From Moniliella sp. 'wahieum' (lineage: Eukaryota; Basidiomycota; Moniliellomycetes; Moniliellales; Moniliellaceae): a DNA stretch of 64,000 nt. The notes beneath the pieces are model-generated. The model ran no database searches and was not told the origin of the DNA. It worked only from the letters and a program-made list of their open reading frames with translations. The stretch spans positions 372,001 through 436,000 of the forward strand of contig RSEE01000041.1 in NCBI GenBank assembly GCA_003971905.1, given 5' to 3'. The position numbers were made by a program, and so were the translations under genes. This document shows, one piece after another, positions 45,647 to 57,162 of the stretch (positions within the stretch are counted from its first letter, which is position 1; each line of letters opens with the position of its first letter).

Positions 45647-46891
45647 TCAAGTGAAGAGCTTGTTGACACTCATGCTGCCTTCTTGCTGGCGTTTGAGGAC
45701 CTTGGATACCGCCAGCTCAAAGTCCTCGTGAGAAACATGTTGGCGGCGTTCACGAAGAGCATACATGCCGCCTCGGTGCAGATCCCACGCACCTCGGCCC
45801 GACGCTTGGCCCATCTTTCTGCCAACGCACGAAGGTTGACCCCCGCGCTGCAAGCTCATCCGGCGCGAGTGGATGCGCAGAATGGCCACACGGGCCTCCG
45901 GCCCAGGAGGGGGGAATTCAATCTTGCGGTCAATGCGGCCTGGACGGAGCAGGGCAGGGTCCAAGATATCAATTCGGTTGGTGGCCATAATGACCTTGAT
46001 GTTCTTCGTCCTTCAAACCCGTCCAATTGATTCAGAAGCTCGAGCATCGTTCGTTGCACCTCCGAGTCCCCGTTGCTCCCACTGTCGCCGCGCGAAGAGC
46101 CGATGGAATCAATTTCATCCATAAAGATGATCGAAGGAGCATGTTCGCGAGCCATGACAAAAAGTTCACGCACCATACGCGAACCCTCACCAATGTACTT
46201 TTGTACCAGCTCCGACCCACTCACACGAATGAAGCGCGTGTCGGTATGGTGCGCGACGGCCCGAGCGAGCAGGGTCTTACCTGTACCGGGAGGGCCGTAG
46301 AGAAGCACACCTTTGGGCTGGGCAATCCCCAAGCTTTCGAACAGTTCCGGGTGCTTGACAGGCAACTCGATCACCTCTTTGATCTCCTTGATCTGCCGGT
46401 CCAGGCCACCCACTTGCTCGTACGTCGAATCCGGCACTTTTTCCACCATCATGAGCGAAACGAGGGGGTCGACCTTGTTGGGAAGAATCTTGTGCAGTTG
46501 GTAGTTGTCCGGACGCAGCGCCACACGCAGCGCAGGCTTCAGCGACGCAGGATCAATGTCATCGGCAAAGTCCACGAAAACTTGCCCTCTGGCTGGATCT
46601 TGACCAACACCTTCTTCTTGCCCATCACTTTGACCACCTCACCGACGCTGCTCCCGGGCTCGTGAGCAGCTGCAGCTCTTCACGCAGAAGACGCACGCGT
46701 GCGTTGAGCGCATTGCGTTGCGCTTCGAGCCGACGCAGGTTCTGCGTCTTATCGTTGATCTCCAGCTCGTATGCTTGCATCTTGGCGGCGTAGAACGAGC
46801 CGATTCCCGAGGCACGCACGCCACCGACATTGGATGGAGTGGGGGTGCTGGGACCAGCGGCGTGAGCCTTGGATACGGTCGCTGTGGCCAT
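45647..46891 (-). CDS. RPT6: 26S proteasome regulatory AAA-ATPase subunit Rpt6
   Basis: One of six AAA ATPases in the 19S base ring that unfold substrates (also called Sug1/PSMC5). ATG 46891; coiled-coil N-terminus ([20 protein letters not shown]), OB region ([17 protein letters not shown]), then [20 protein letters not shown], Walker [21 protein letters not shown], pore-loop region [20 protein letters not shown], Walker [15 protein letters not shown], and [20 protein letters not shown] with the arginine-finger area. The C-terminus is [17 protein letters not shown] then SMSVNKLFT. Length about 415 residues. Single-base frame changes occur around 46650, 46585, 46020 and 45840. Identity to the family is so high that decay is implausible. 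No intron. An in-frame upstream ATG at 46939 exists, but 46891 gives the usual N-terminus. Confidence 0.95.
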
Positions 46892-47252
46892 GGTGGTGTG
46901 GGTCGTGGTAGACAGCGGATGGATGCGGGCGAAAGCCAAGCCCGCTGTCCTGCTTGCCTCGCCACGGGACTCGCCTCAACGTACGTTCAACAGAGTGACG
47001 CGTTCGGCGGGCGGAATGTGATGTCCGACCATTCCGCCCTCGCCACCTCGGATGCACCGCCGCTCGCCCTTCTTTCGCCATCCCGTGCGATTTATATCAG
47101 CCGGTTCAGCCGGGTTCCATTCTATTCCATTCCACTGCTGCCTGTCGCCGTACGAAAGAAAGAGACCATTCAATGCCACGTCTAGACGAAAAGCCCAATA
47201 AGGATGCATGTGCAGACTGTCAGGAGGCGAGCAACAACGAACAGGAAATGCG
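46892..47252. other. Intergenic region RPT6 (start) to NAP1 (stop)
   Basis: 361 bp between two minus-strand genes; it must hold the NAP1 3' end and the RPT6 promoter. No TATA box or other motif stands out. The GATTTATATCAGC at about 47089 is the only AT-rich spot. Confidence 0.4.
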
Positions 47253-48502
47253 CTACTGCTGGCGGCACTCTTGCGGGTCAGCGACTGGGCCGTTGCGCCG
47301 CCAGGCGCCGGGCCCTCATCATCGTCGTCGTCGTCCTCGTCATCGTCATCATCCTCAAACCCTTCGAGCTCGTCAAACTCCTCGTATTGCAGCGCCTCAC
47401 CGGTAAAGTAGGTGATCGCGTGCGGCACGATCCGGTCCTTGAGATCTTCACCCAGCTGGTAGTCTAGCTCCAGACGCTCCTCCAGCTCCTCCAGGCCTTC
47501 ATCCTCCGACTCGTCGGCGCCCGAAGGCGGCTGCGGAGGCTGGAAAAAGTTGAAGAAGGAATCGGCCGGGACCGAGCGCTTGACCACACGGGTCTCGTTG
47601 GTGTGCTTGTTGCGCTGCTTCTTGGTCTCCACCCGCTTGGTCAAGTCCTTGTCGGCGCTTACCCAGTCGATCGTCGTACCCTCCGCATGGTCATAGATCA
47701 GGTCTCCGTTGGGACCAACATCATCACGGTAGTAGTAGGTCTTGGTCAGAGTAGTGTTGGTGAAGAAGCCATTGTTCGGCGCAAAGTCAAAGAAGAGCTG
47801 GAAGCCGGCTTGCCCTCCGATGGCAAGTGCTCGCTCCGAATGTCCTGCAGGAAGTTGAGCGCCTCCTCGTCCCGCTCCGAGATGAGCTCGGCCAAGGCCG
47901 TGTGGGTGTGAAGCGCAGTGAGCCAGAAATGGGGGATGCCAGTCTCGCCATCGGAAGGTGCCTTGACTTCGGAAAGCGATTCCTTTGCCTCCCTCGTCAT
48001 TGTCATTGCCCAACTTGGCCTCAGTGGCCTTCTCACCCTCGAGCACAAGCGCCGCCGACGGCTCCTGAGTACCGAGAATAATGTCCTTGCGTTGCTGGTA
48101 CAAAGGAGCGTACTTGGTCTGGAACTTGCGCTCCAGCTCCATAATCTCCTTTTGGAACTCGGCCTCGATCTTGAGGTGCTGGGCCTGGAGCCCTCTAGTG
48201 CTGCGAGCGGCGGCGGAGGTAATCAGGCAGGCCCTCGACGTACCCGCTGCTTGCGCCATTGAGGCGGCCGAGACGCTCGGCAATGATCGCAGCCAGGGCG
48301 GGGTTGGAAGCAAGCGCAGCAGCAGCAGCCTCGTCGGTAGCGTTGGCAGCCGCCGCCTCCTCGTCCTCCTCTTGGACAGTGCCGACGGTAGGGCGGCTAA
48401 GGGCTTCGCGAGTCAGGGGCTGGTTCTGCAGCGGGGTGTTCTGCGGGGTGGGGGCCACGAGCTCATCCTCGGGCCGAGAGTTGATGTTGAGGTGTTGGAC
48501 AT
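47253..48502 (-). CDS. NAP1: Nucleosome assembly protein 1
   Basis: Histone H2A-H2B chaperone shuttling between cytoplasm and nucleus. ATG 48502 (MSNTSTSTLG), conserved PQNTPLQNQPL, ALAAIIAERLGRLNG, then the dimerisation helix and core (IEAEFQKEIMELERKFQTKY, LYQQRKDIILGTQE, GIPHFWLTALHTHTALAELI, GFQLFFDFAPNNGFFTNTTL, TYYYRDDVG, VPADSFFNFFQPP, ITYFTGEALQYEEFDELEGF), an Asp/Glu tail (EDDDDDEDDDDDDEG) and, after a one-base shift, the end DPQECRQQ with stop at 47255-47253. The last four residues CRQQ fit a CAAX box like that of animal NAP1L1, which is farnesylated. Frame changes around 48465, 48210, 47960 and 47815 are single-base. No intron is needed. Length about 405 residues. Confidence 0.93.
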
Positions 48503-49696
48503 GGTGGCGCACACGGACGCAGACACGACGGGGCGGGGAGAGGTGATGGGAGAGAGAGAGCAACGGGGCTGGGTGCGGTGCGGCGGCTCTTTGAGCTTTG
48601 GGTCTGGTCGGGCCAGCGGGCCTGGGGCGTGCGCGCTGCGGCCTGGCCAGGCTGGCTGCCGCCCACTGCTCCCTCCCGAGGCCAGGCCTGTGCTGGCCTG
48701 CCGCGCAGAGAAAAACCAGACGCGCCGCGGGAGCACACTGGCGCCGTGCCGTCTAAAGCTGACGTAACCACCGGACACTGGCGCCCTGCGGGCCGGCCGG
48801 GCAAGCCGTTTTCCCAACACGCTTGCGGTGTGCTCTGCTCTGGTCCCTCCGGCGGCAGGTGGGTTAGTACCAGTGTTGTTCTTGCATCCCCATCCCCAGG
48901 CGTTTGGGCTGGGGGTGGCGGGCAGCCCGACCACCACAGCCTCCCGACGGCGATCTCCCCAGCGCCCTGGGATGCCTCCTGCCGCGCTGTCCTGGAGGTC
49001 GGCTGCAAGCGACCCCTCTGGGTCCAACATTTCTCAGAGCTCCATCTAACCTCTCATCGATCGCGTCGCCCATCGACCATCGATCATCGATCATCCTGCA
49101 TCCCTGTCGTGCAACCCTACCGCCCCAAGGCCAATCGGCAGGCAGAAAGCAGGTGCGCAGCCAGAAATGTTCAAATCCCCTGTCACGGCGTAGACATGCC
49201 ACATGGCAGGAGGGCGTCTGATTTCCGTGTCGGAGATGGCGTGGCACCCATACGAGCGTTCGGCCCTAAGGCGTAGGCCTAACTCCTAACGCAGCAACGG
49301 CAACCAGCGCTCGTCCAGCGCCCAAGCAGCCCCGCCCCGCACAGACCGCAAAGCAGCAAAGCCGGGGCAAAAGCAGCAAGAGTGGCACAGGCCCAGTGCT
49401 GCTCCCACCACGCCCGGCGCTTGCCGCGGGCATAACGACCTCCCCCATCTCCCTCTCCGCCATCAGACCAGCCGGCTCAGTCCGAGTGCCCACTACACTC
49501 GCTCACGACTCACTGGTCCCTCTTCGCCCCCACGCCTCGCTGTCCGCCCCCCCAGTGCCCCCGTGCCACATCACCGATCATCGCACCCGTAACATACCAG
49601 GCCATCCCGCTGCTCTCGGTATAGCCCCGGCTTTCCCACAGCACCCACGGCCCCCCAACGGCAGGCATCCACCACCACCACCGCTCCTCTGCGTCC
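48503..49696. promoter_or_regulatory. Divergent NAP1/Myb intergenic region
   Basis: About 1.2 kb between the start codons of NAP1 (minus) and the Myb gene (plus). An ATCGAT cluster (CTCATCGATCGCG, then ATCGACCATCGATCATCGAT) lies at 49056-49094, like those in front of other genes in the window. No TATA box recognised. Confidence 0.35.
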
Positions 49697-51097
49697 ATGG
49701 CCCCTACGCTGCGTACATTCGACGAGTACACTCCTGGACCAAGGACGAGGACAACAAACTCCGCTCCCTCGTTGCCCAGTATGGCACCGCCCGCGGCAAG
49801 AGCAGCCGCTGGCAAGAACTTGCCGAGCAGCTGCCAGGTCGCAGTGCCAAAAACTGCCGCACTGGTTCTACAGCCTGGATCCTTCTGTCAAGCGCAGTAC
49901 CCCGTGGAGCCCCGACGAAGACGCACGCCTGCAGGCCCTGATGGCCGTGCATGGCAAGCTCTGGTGGCGCATTGCCCAGGACATGGACGGACGCACCGAC
50001 GACCAGTGCGCCGCCCGCTTCCTCAACGTTCTGAGCGTCACCGACCGCCCCTGGAGTGCTGAAGAGGACAGGGAACTGCTTCGCTTCATGCCGAGGTGGG
50101 AAACAAGTGGAAGCAGATTGCAATGCACTTTGAAGGCCGCTCTGCTTTGTCGTGCCGCAATCGGTGTCTCAAGTTCCTCAAACGAGCGCGTGCTGCCAAG
50201 GCCACTGCTGCCTCTGTAGCGTCACGCCCTTCTTGCGAAGGCAGGCAGCGATCCCACTCCCTCCGCAACGAGGCCACCGGACGATCCAACAGTACTTCAT
50301 CTGCGGCTTCCTCTACCTCTTCTTCTTCTTCAACCAGTACAGCCGGCCCTCCTACCCCGGCGAAGCTGGGCCAGATCAGCGTGGCCGGTCCCGCTCCCCA
50401 CTTGTGCTCGGCCTGTGAACAGTGCATCTTCCCCACCGCAGGAAACGTATGTGAGGCAGCACCCCCATTGGAAACAGATGTATTGCCACAGAGGCTGCAG
50501 GATCTGTGGTCGTCCCGACCACTCCAGGACGTACCCGTCGAATTCCCCGCCAATCCGGCCCAGGAAGGGGATAGCATGTTTGGCGCATTGGCCGCGCTGC
50601 GTTGGTTGGGCTTTTGGGGACGCCTTCCTCCGCGTCCGACCTGTACCCACCCTGCCTGCTATCTTGCCGCCTTCCACCGACCCGGCCCTTTGGCTGCCCT
50701 AATGCAGTTGCTTGCTTCCCCCCAGGGCATGTCCGTGGCGGGGTAACCGCGCTTGGCGCTCTCGGCATTGGACTGCCTGGTACTCTTGCTCCTCCCACCA
50801 ATCTTCCCTTGGGTCTCGCTGGCCTTGGGATGGGATCTGTCTGCCTTCTTTACCCCAAGGTATGCCTTCCGTACCACCGGTACCAGAGCCAATGCCTGGC
50901 ATAGGTGGTCTGGGAGCGGCGGCAGGTCTTGCCGCCTTGTTATCCGCCACCCAAGTGGCCCCTGTATCGCTCCGGCCGCCACCCCCGATGCTGGAGCATG
51001 GTCGGCGTTGCACGAGCTAGTACGGCAGATCATACCTGATGCCGGACGCGCACAAATTGCCCTGGATCTGCTCCGATACTTGGCTACTGTGCCCTAA
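49697..51097 (+). CDS. Three-repeat Myb (R1R2R3) DNA-binding protein
   Basis: Three consecutive Myb/SANT repeats: R1 about 49725-49865 (HSWTKDEDNKLRSLVAQYG, RWQELAEQLPGRSAKNC), R2 about 49895-50030 (WSPDEDARLQALMAVHGK, WWRIAQDMDGRTDDQCAARF), R3 about 50050-50185 (RPWSAEEDRELLRFMPRWGN, WKQIAMHFEGRSALSCRNRC). A Ser-rich stretch follows (about 50290-50340) and then a long Gly/Pro/Leu-rich C-terminus ending HELVRQIIPDAGRAQIALDL before LRYLATVP and the stop at 51097. The repeats resemble fungal Bas1-type or c-Myb-type factors; which genes it controls cannot be read from the sequence. The start ATG 49697 requires one frame change before R1. Other changes occur near 49860, 50090, 50740, 50870 and 50980. 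No intron is needed. Confidence 0.8.
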
Positions 51098-51823
51098 ATA
51101 ATCCCAGTATGCACTTTCGGTCTTGGCACGAGCGCCTGCTCTTGTACCCCCTCATCCGGTCAGCCCCATTGTTCCCGAACGACTTGCGCCTCTTTTGTTT
51201 TGGTATGTTGCCTTGTTGATCCTTCTATACTTTTTTGTATCCCCTCAAAACGTCATTTTGGCCTCCCTGTAAATGGCACGCCCCTACCGTGGTCGGTTAG
51301 GGGAGGTGCTTGGGAACTCAGTTGTATGATATACTTTTTCAATCGGATATGGAAAACAGATACCAAAGAGAGTGTTTTTGAAGCCAAAAAAGTAACCCCT
51401 CCCCCATTCTTTGCCCTGACTTTATTGACAAGTGTGAAGGTGGTGGTGCAATTGTAACAGTCTTCAAAGACTTATCTGTTGGAGAGTGTGCCGGCACAAT
51501 AATCCGTACCGCAAGAAAAATAGTGGTATGACGCTTTCCTCTCGTGGGGGTTGTCTCGACGCTGCGCAGCTTCGATTTGGCAAGCGCTGTTCTTGCTCGT
51601 GCCAACCCAACCATGCAGAACGTCAGGGTGTAGCCAGCAGGCCAGGACCATCTTCTCCCACCATTCGCGTTCAAAAACCGGTATTGTAGCGAGAAGAGTA
51701 GTTAGTATGAATGAGTGTGGCAGACATGTGAGCGATGAGGCAGCTCCAGGGAAACTCCTTATTAAGGGTTTTCCAGTGTTCAAAACTTGTCGGTCGTCTT
51801 GGTAGCATCATGCCCGTGTTTCG
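51098..51823. other. Intergenic region downstream of the Myb gene
   Basis: No gene recognised; AT-richer than the coding parts, with a possible 3' end region of the Myb gene at its start. Confidence 0.4.
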
Positions 51824-52205
51824 TCATGAACTAGCAGTGGGACAAGAATGGCTCTTGAGTGCGTCCTCGGTACTTTCACCGGCGTTCCGGTCACATTCGG
51901 CTTCCTCCGTTGAAGCAGCCCCTTCTCCCGGAGTTTCATAGACGGCGCCGGTGCTTAGCGTCCTCCCTTTTTCCGATAATACCCAAACTTGGCCTCCAAT
52001 GTGTCTGAATTCTTCCTCAAGAAGTGTGGTCCACCTCCATTCCCGATCCTCTGACGAAAGCGCCTGGCCCCATCGCCCGATAGTCCCCCGCCAGTACCCC
52101 TGGTCTTCCTCACTCGCCGCCTCTCGTCCTCTTCTTATATAGTGATCCCTTCTGGAGCGCATACGCTTGAGGATTGGCTCCCATATAGCCTCGTGCAACG
52201 CACGG
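51824..52205 (-). repeat. Diverged gene-like repeat, copy 2 (unknown protein family)
   Basis: Paired with 16740-17107. On the minus strand an open stretch from 52198 encodes about 124 residues: MHEAIWEPILKRMRSRRDHY, YWRGTIGRWGQALSS, EWRWTTLLEEEFRHIGGQVW, and later EEAECDRNAGESTEDALKS. The matching DNA block around 52030-52085 (GTGGTCCACCTCCAT, GATCCTCTGA, TGGCCCCAT) pairs with 16911-16963. Charged and Trp-containing; unrecognised. Confidence 0.5.
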
Positions 52206-52700
52206 CTAAACTCAGTGGACCCTATAAGATGTGCGGTTCAAGCGAGAAGAGAGAATAAGACACAGCTGATTGAATTCCCATAGACTGACGAAGAGACCCC
52301 ATGGCAGAAGCGACAGAGACGCGAAGTCCACCGCGCACGTCTCGGGCGACTGGAACCACGGTCTGGCCAGGTGGCATGACTGGTGGTACATCGTACTGCA
52401 CGGGCACGGTTGAGTGTGGCCGAGCGTGGGAGGCGGACATGGATGACAGAGCAGGCGACCAAATATGAAAGTGATGGACCGGTTGGGTCCGGTGACCGTC
52501 ACCCGTTATCGGCGAAAGCGGGGCGATGGACGATGTATTTAGACAGCAAAGGAGGCAATTTTTAATTACAGCCTCAGGGGCAAACGATGCTGAGCTTCAG
52601 CGCGCTGCTCCGGCTCAGCGCTCCGGCTGAGCACCTTGCCAGACAACCGGTTCAGTACGTTGCTCCTCCCTTCCACCACCATCACCACCACAGCAACAAC
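52206..52700. other. Intergenic region
   Basis: No gene recognised between the gene-like repeat and the next coding region. Confidence 0.4.
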
Positions 52701-54334
52701 ATGCCTCCATCAGTGAGCAGGTCCCCACATCTGAGCCCACTGGTTTCGCATGCGGAAAAATGCGCACCTCTGTCCTCGCCATGGGGCCCAGATCTAGTAG
52801 TCCCCAGCACGCCAGTCCAGCAGCTCGGCCCTCCTCCCTGCAGCCGCGGCCAACACCAAGCGATGAAAGCACAGCGGCACTTCCCCCCCATACACGCACA
52901 ACGAAGCACGCCTCGAATCGGTGGAGGGAACTCATCTGGTCTCACAAACGGCACTGGTCCAGCCTCTCTTCCATCTGGCTTGGCCTGCGGCAGGGTCGGA
53001 AGACAAGCCGGTGTCCAAATGGTGGCCTCTTCGCCCGCACTCCAAATCCAGTAATTCAAACAACACCACAATTCTTGGCCACAAAGGTCAGCGACCGATT
53101 CAACTTCATTCCTTCCGCCCTCTACTTCGCTCTCCTCACCTCATTCTGATTCACCATCGCAAGAGATGGTTTATATCTTTTCTGCACCAGCACACTCGCC
53201 TAGCTCAAAAACGACCGCCTGCCTCTCTACTGGGGAATCCACCCAGCCTACTCAGCATACCCTTATTTCCCACGACGACCATATCCTCCCCCATTAACTC
53301 TCAGTACGCCCCCGCATACCCACAATAATGAGGCTCGCCCCACTACCCCGTCTTCTCTGTACTCTTCGCCCTCTTCCAGACCCGAGTTGAGCTCCACTGG
53401 GCTCCCTCTGTCCGATATCAACCTGGAATGTCCTTCCCCCCGCATATTATCACCTTCTCTCTACCCCATGGACGTGGTGCAGTGGGTGGATGGGGCCAGA
53501 GGACTGCTCTTTGCCTTGAGCCAACTACACGCTGCCCTGGGCGACTTCGTCACTGCTGCGCTCACTTGCTGGGGGCCCGATGAGGATTATTGGCTGCGGC
53601 CGTTGGACGCCGTGTTGCTCTCGGCCCCGCCCGTGCTTCGGGACCTCATCGGGTCCTTGGATGAGTTTGACCTGAATGGGCAGGAGGGGGGGCCGTTGGA
53701 GGTGCGGACGGTGGTGCATGCATGCGTGCGAGCAGTGGCGGAGTTTTCGGCGGTACCGACGGCCTTGAAACGGGTGCAACAGTCCCTGTTGCTACCCTGG
53801 CACCAGCCCCGCTTCCCGGGCGAAGACTTGCTTCTGACCCGCCGGCTCATCCTCCAGCTGTATGACTGCTTGGTCGAGCTGGCCAACGCATGGTCCGTGC
53901 TCACATCCGACCGCGAACGCGGTGCGGTCGCAGAGTACCTCAACCGGGGACTCGGTACTTCAGCACTTGCCCCTCCTCCCCAGCTTGGCGACTTGCACGT
54001 GGATCCGAACGGGAATAAGGACCTCGATCCCGGCGAGGCTTGTCGACCATTACCGAGCGTTCTTCTGGCATGGCCCCTTCCTCCATCCTGTCCCATACCC
54101 ATACCCATACTTCTCCATATTCTTCTGTTATTGTACCCTCCAACACGACTGGCAACCTCGTTTCCTATTAACGCCCTGTCCTCCCACTGCGTTTCTCCCT
54201 CATCTGGCGTTCGATCAAGGACATGTTGCCCCAACAAGTGTGGCCCAGTGGCCGTAGACGCTGTTGACACGCCACAGCATGCACATGTCCTGGCGAGTAC
54301 CCATCCCATATACACCGGCGTGAAAGAAGACTGA
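52701..54334 (+). CDS. Unassigned protein, Ser/Pro-rich N-terminus and helical C-terminal region
   Basis: ATG 52701 opens a Ser/Pro/His-rich part (MPPSVSRSPHLSPLVSH) whose frame changes several times before about 53390. From there one long frame runs to 54334 with a clearly folded, Leu-rich helical segment (about 53466-53945): DVVQWVDGARGLLFALSQLH, DYWLRPLDAVLLSAPPVLRD, RTVVHACVRAVAEFSAVPTA, LLLTRRLILQLYDCLVELAN. The tail after about 53990 looks non-conserved. The helical part faintly recalls the C-terminal region of Sog2/RAM-pathway proteins, but there is no leucine-rich-repeat part here, so I leave it unassigned. It is probably a real gene because of the composition of the 53466-53945 block. 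Confidence 0.5.
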
Positions 54335-57162
54335 AAATGATGTTGTGATTTTGCTATTAGAGGAGTACAAAAGGAGTCTTCCACATCTATCACAGTCGGG
54401 GCTAAGGCGAGGGAGACCAGGGTCGGGACTAGGTCAAGGGTGTAACAATACTTTGTGGGGAAGAAGCAAGAGCAGAAGGCATGGTGCGAAGAGGAAGAAA
54501 CAGGGAAAGTGCGAGACGCTCGCGACAAAGAAATTGGAAATGGGAGCGAGGAGCGAGCTAAGATCAGCCAAACTATGACACCGAACCTGTGCTCCAATTA
54601 CCTGTTTTACATGTTGCCCGCCTCTCGTCTTTGGAAGGCTCGCATTACGCATTATGTCCATTCCACGCCCGTACTTGATCCACACACACCTCACAACCAC
54701 CCGTGCGCTTGTTACAAAATGACTAAGCTCGCTCCAATTTCCAATTCTGCATATCCGCCTGTGTCTCTCTCACCTTTCGCTTCTGTTCTCTGCCCGCTGC
54801 CTTCTGTTTCTTCCACGAACGATCTTGCCTTTCCCTTCGCCTCTGACAGGAGCTTGGTCTCCCTCGTTTAGCCCCAACTGTTGCACATTTTGCCCACATG
54901 ACGACAGAAGAGACTATTGGAGGGATATGCGCAGAGGAGGAGAGAGATGATCGATGACCTCTCTGCCGGTACCTTTTCTCACTGTTTGGTCAATATGTGG
55001 AAGAAGAAAAGCTATATATAGATTGCGCGGAATGTGTGCTGCCTACTGGGCGGACTAGGAGAGGGACTCTAGTGCACAGCTCCGATGCTCTCAAATATAT
55101 ATCGTTTGGTGCCGTGGCGTCTACCGATCTAATCAACAATCATTAATCAACGTTCAACGTGTTTTCAACCACCATCAAATCCGTTCTACGCTGTGGCGCT
55201 GTAGATTAGATACGCTTCTGAGCTTCCGACATCATCGACATCATCGCCCCATTGATGGAGACACATTTAATGTGTCAGCGCTCAGCCTGCAAGCTGCAAG
55301 ACCCTAATAAGCGCTCAGCCCCACCGGCCACCGGATAATGTTTAGGAACAGGGGAACCAGTTTCAACGTTCAACTTTTATTAACACTACCTGCGGGAAGT
55401 ATTTGTGTTGGTTTCCTGACGCCCTCACCTCCTCCAACTCCATATATGAAGACTTGGGCTCCCCACCGCCTTTGTCATTTGATCTCCATCGATTGCCACT
55501 TCGTGTGCTGTGCTCTCCAAGCTCTTTGTAGGGTGTCATTATACACGCTCGCCTGCCAAAAAGGGATTGCATATCAGCCGTTACATGTTACACGTCTCTA
55601 TCACACTCATCGACTCATCACAGCACTGATTTCTTGGCATTAATATCACCCCCCCGCCCAACGTGGTTGTGGCACTATGGAGGGCAGAAGGACGGCGGAC
55701 TATACATCGATCGGCTGCCTATGGATGGGGCCGGGTGGGGATCCGAGCATGCATGATGCATGACCGGGTGACCATAGACCAGGTGGCACCTGATTATCCG
55801 CATCCAAAAAAATACCCCCGCTCTTTCCAGGACTTCCGCGTTGCGCGTTCGCACCTTGGGTCGGATAGCCTACTCGGCTTACAAAGATCTATAAAGCTAG
55901 TCTACCTCAAGCTTCAAGCTTCAAGCCTCAGGCCTCAGGCCTCAAGCTCAAGCGTAAAAGAGCTAAGAAGCGCCTTTTTAAGCGCTTACTTACTTGCTTT
56001 AAGCACCAATGGCTTCCTAGCTTCCGGGCCTTTCAAAACGCTCCAAGCCACCTGTGTTGAAGAGTGTGAGAGTGGCTAGTGATGCTAGTGATGCATGATG
56101 CATGATGCATGATGCATGATGCATGGTGCATGATGGGTGATGCGTGGCTGGGACGTGTGAAACTTGTGAAAGACGACTCCCGGCCATGTCAGAAAACCCT
56201 GTGCCTGAGGCGTTTGCAATCGGCACGGGAGGTCACCGGTCAAGCTTCAAGGATGAATCATCGATGAGCGTGTACCATGAACTCCCAACTGAACCGCCGC
56301 ATCCGGGAAACGGCGGACCGCGTGAGCGGAACGTACACCCAGTACGCGCGTTGAAAAGCATGGCCAGGGTTAGACGTTAGCGCGTTAGCAGGGGCTAGTC
56401 TGTGGTAAGGTAATTTTTCAGGCTGGGAGCGCGCAGCAGGAGTAGCGTGGCGGGTGTGGGATCTGGTCTGAGCAAGTCAATGCATGTGGCTTCTTTCGCT
56501 GGACAGGAATTGAGTAGAGCACTACTACTGAGGACTCCCTGTCCTGAATCGAGGGAATCCTGAGTTGAGTACTGAGTCTGAGTACTACTGAGCTATTCAT
56601 ACTGAGTACGGAGTGGCAGGAGTAGCGCCGAGCGCCTAATAATGGGGGGGGCAGAGCTAGGCAGCAGGGCCCAGCACTAGGGCTCTCAGATCTCGTTGAG
56701 GCCGCTCAGGCACAGCGCCGCAGTGGCCGATTGTCGCCTGCGCGACCCCACATGGCAGAAACTCAGAAACCCACAGCTCAGATGGCACATGTGACATGCG
56801 TCATGTGATGGCTGCCGTGTCACGCGGGTCACGTCTTACACTGGTCTGGTGCCTGCTGCGCTCTAGCCCCTCGCGCGGCGGCGGGTTTGATTGTTTCATC
56901 GTTGCAGTTGGGGCCGGCGCATGCAATGGTTGAGCGTGGCCGGTGAGGCGGTGACCGGTGGCCGGTGACCGGTGAGCGCCCTGTCAGGAAAACTGGCAGC
57001 GAGCCACGAGCCACGAGCACCCGTCCTGGCCGCTGTCTTCCTCCACGCCCACACCCACGCCCACCGCATCCATCGCCCCTCGCTCGCCACCTCCGCTGTG
57101 CGCTCCCCCGCGCCACCACCACCACCACCGCCGCCGCCGCCCCCCCTCCGCCCCCGCCCACC
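54335..57162. other. Gene-poor region upstream of the RGS gene
   Basis: No gene recognised. It has GATGCATGAT words near 55748 and a five-unit GCATGAT run at 56093-56130, AAGCTTCAAGCTTCAAGCCT repeats (about 55908-55945), AGTACTACTGAG words (56515-56610) and CATGTGAC (56788-56795), the reverse of GTCACATG seen before other genes. Confidence 0.45.

Noticed and set aside
56093-56130. Regularly spaced GCATGAT units considered as a CRISPR-like array
   Set aside because: Simple tandem repeat without spacers in a eukaryotic genome.
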